NCBI GenBank assembly: GCA_015661935.1
Contig: DQVD01000435.1
Coordinates: 1-7,526, forward strand
DNA: 7,526 bases
Direction of reading: 5' to 3'
From: Desulfocapsa sulfexigens
Lineage (GTDB): Bacteria; Desulfobacterota; Desulfobulbia; Desulfobulbales; Desulfocapsaceae
The notes beneath the pieces were generated by a model that saw nothing but the letters and a program-made list of their open reading frames with translations, searched no databases and was not told the origin of the DNA. Below are positions 6,648 to 7,526 of this stretch, one piece after another. The translations under genes were made by a program, and so were the position numbers. Each line of letters begins with the position of its first letter. Position 1 is the first letter of the stretch.

Positions 6648-7526
6648 TTGATAAGTTGCAGGTGGCGTTTGATCACACCCTGCTGGCTGTGTATAAATTT
6701 TTGTGCTGCATTGCCTGTTTTCTGATTATACGAATCATCTGTAAGGAGTTGTTCCAGGACAGCGGTAAGTTCATTGCGGTTCTGAACCTTAATAGCACCT
6801 CCAGCTGTAATCAGTTGTTCACTTATCTCAAGGAAATCATCCATATGAGGGCCATAGAGCACCGGTACAGCAAATACCGCAGGTTCAATGGGGTTATGTC
6901 CTCCTTGTTTCACAAGGCTTCCCCCGACAAATGCATAATCAGCATGACTATAGGTGATGTTTAGTTCACCAATGGTATCAAGAATGAAAAGATCTTTACC
7001 GCCGGCATTAATCCGGCTGCGACAGTTGGCCTGCAAATCCATATCAGCTGCGATGGATTGGATAGCTTTCCCTCTAAGGATATTCCGTGGTGCAATTACC
7101 AGATAGAGTCCGGGATATGTTTCTTTTAATTGTTTGTAACTCTGCAGGATGATCTCTTCTTCGCCATCATGTGTGGAACCGGCTACAAAGAGTTTTGTAT
7201 GCTCTGGCAAAGCAAAAGACAACGGCTGATTTTTCGTTGAACTGGAATAGAGTATTGTGTCGTATTTCAGGTTTCCCAGCGTCTCTATTTGTCTATGGTC
7301 AATACCCAGACTTATCAGATTATCTTTGTCCTTTTCATTTTGCACAGAAAGAGTCTGGAAGTTTGCAAATAATGGCCTGAAGAAAAATGGGAATCGTTTA
7401 TAGGAACGCATGGATTTTTCAGAAATCCGACCATTCACAAGAAGGGAGGGTATGCTTTGTTTCTTTAAAGTCGTAAGTATCCCGGGCCAGAAATCAGTTT
7501 CCACCAGAATAAAAAGATCGGGTTTA
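6635..7526 (-). CDS. waaA: 3-deoxy-D-manno-octulosonic acid (Kdo) transferase, N-terminus beyond window
   Basis: Transfers Kdo from CMP-Kdo to the lipid A precursor at the cytoplasmic face of the inner membrane, an early and usually essential step of LPS assembly. The frame stays open to the window edge: codons before 7504 read KPDLFIL and lead into VETDFWPG, the counterpart of ETELWP in known WaaA. The GTG at 7504-7502 is therefore an internal Val and not a start. About 296 residues are visible of a family length near 420-430, so roughly the first 130, including the acceptor-side catalytic Glu, are missing. Visible signatures are LVNGRIS, LGNLKYD, VAGSTHDGEEE, VIAPRN and the nucleotide-sugar site GGSLVKQGGHNPIEP (about 6884-6929), typical of glycosyltransferase family 30. 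The family's common APRHPER is APRNILR here. How many Kdo units it adds cannot be read from this. The gene ends 13 nt inside comEC. Confidence 0.93.
   Translation of the reverse strand, partial: KPDLFILVETDFWPGILTTLKKQSIPSLLVNGRISEKSMRSYKRFPFFFRPLFANFQTLSVQNEKDKDNLISLGIDHRQIETLGNLKYDTILYSSSTKNQPLSFALPEHTKLFVAGSTHDGEEEIILQSYKQLKETYPGLYLVIAPRNILRGKAIQSIAADMDLQANCRSRINAGGKDLFILDTIGELNITYSHADYAFVGGSLVKQGGHNPIEPAVFAVPVLYGPHMDDFLEISEQLITAGGAIKVQNRNELTAVLEQLLTDDSYNQKTGNAAQKFIHSQQGVIKRHLQLIKCML

Noticed and set aside
7502..7504. GTG as the start of the Kdo transferase
   Set aside because: The frame continues upstream as KPDLFIL, matching the family sequence before VETDFWP; the GTG is an internal Val and the gene runs off the window.
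1..7526. tRNA, rRNA, CRISPR, insertion sequence, phage or defence system
   Set aside because: Coding sequence fills nearly the whole window with housekeeping-type genes; I saw no direct repeat array, transposase, cloverleaf sequence or terminal inverted repeats.

Overview
The window comes from a Gram-negative bacterium with moderate-to-low GC (about 40-45% by eye). It carries a Kdo transferase for LPS and an LplT/Aas-type lysophospholipid recycling pair. The gene styles (a long acyltransferase-carrier-ligase fusion, and kdtA running into comEC) remind me of Desulfobacterota (former Deltaproteobacteria), but that placement is an impression and not a demonstrated result.

Layout: two gene blocks converge near position 4100. 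On the + strand, from the left edge, there is an MFS transporter of the LplT type (1-1236, N-terminus probably cut by the window edge). It overlaps by 8 nt an 881-residue acyltransferase / carrier-protein / acyl-ACP-synthetase fusion of the Aas type (1229-3874). This in turn shares an ATGA stop/start overlap with a small DUF3144-like gene (3871-4082) that is broken by a one-base frameshift. On the - strand, entering from the right edge, there is the C-terminal two thirds of a Kdo transferase (waaA/kdtA, 6635-7526). It overlaps by 13 nt a full-length comEC/rec2 DNA-uptake channel gene (4164-6647). Only about 80 nt separate the two blocks, and I see no convincing terminator there. No promoter is visible, because both operons begin outside the window.

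How the genes work together: the + strand pair looks like an inner-membrane phospholipid repair module. The transporter would bring lysophospholipid to the cytoplasmic face. The fusion enzyme would activate a free fatty acid with ATP, load it on a carrier and re-acylate the lysolipid. The unusual point is that a carrier domain with a GMDSL phosphopantetheine site is built into the polypeptide between the acyltransferase and the ligase, so the acyl intermediate may never leave the enzyme. The - strand pair joins lipid A-Kdo assembly and DNA uptake in one transcript, more likely by shared transcription than by shared function.

I found no RNA genes, CRISPR arrays, insertion sequences or repeat families. 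The main points for a second look are the fused carrier domain, its altered acyltransferase motif, and the frameshifted DUF3144-like gene.
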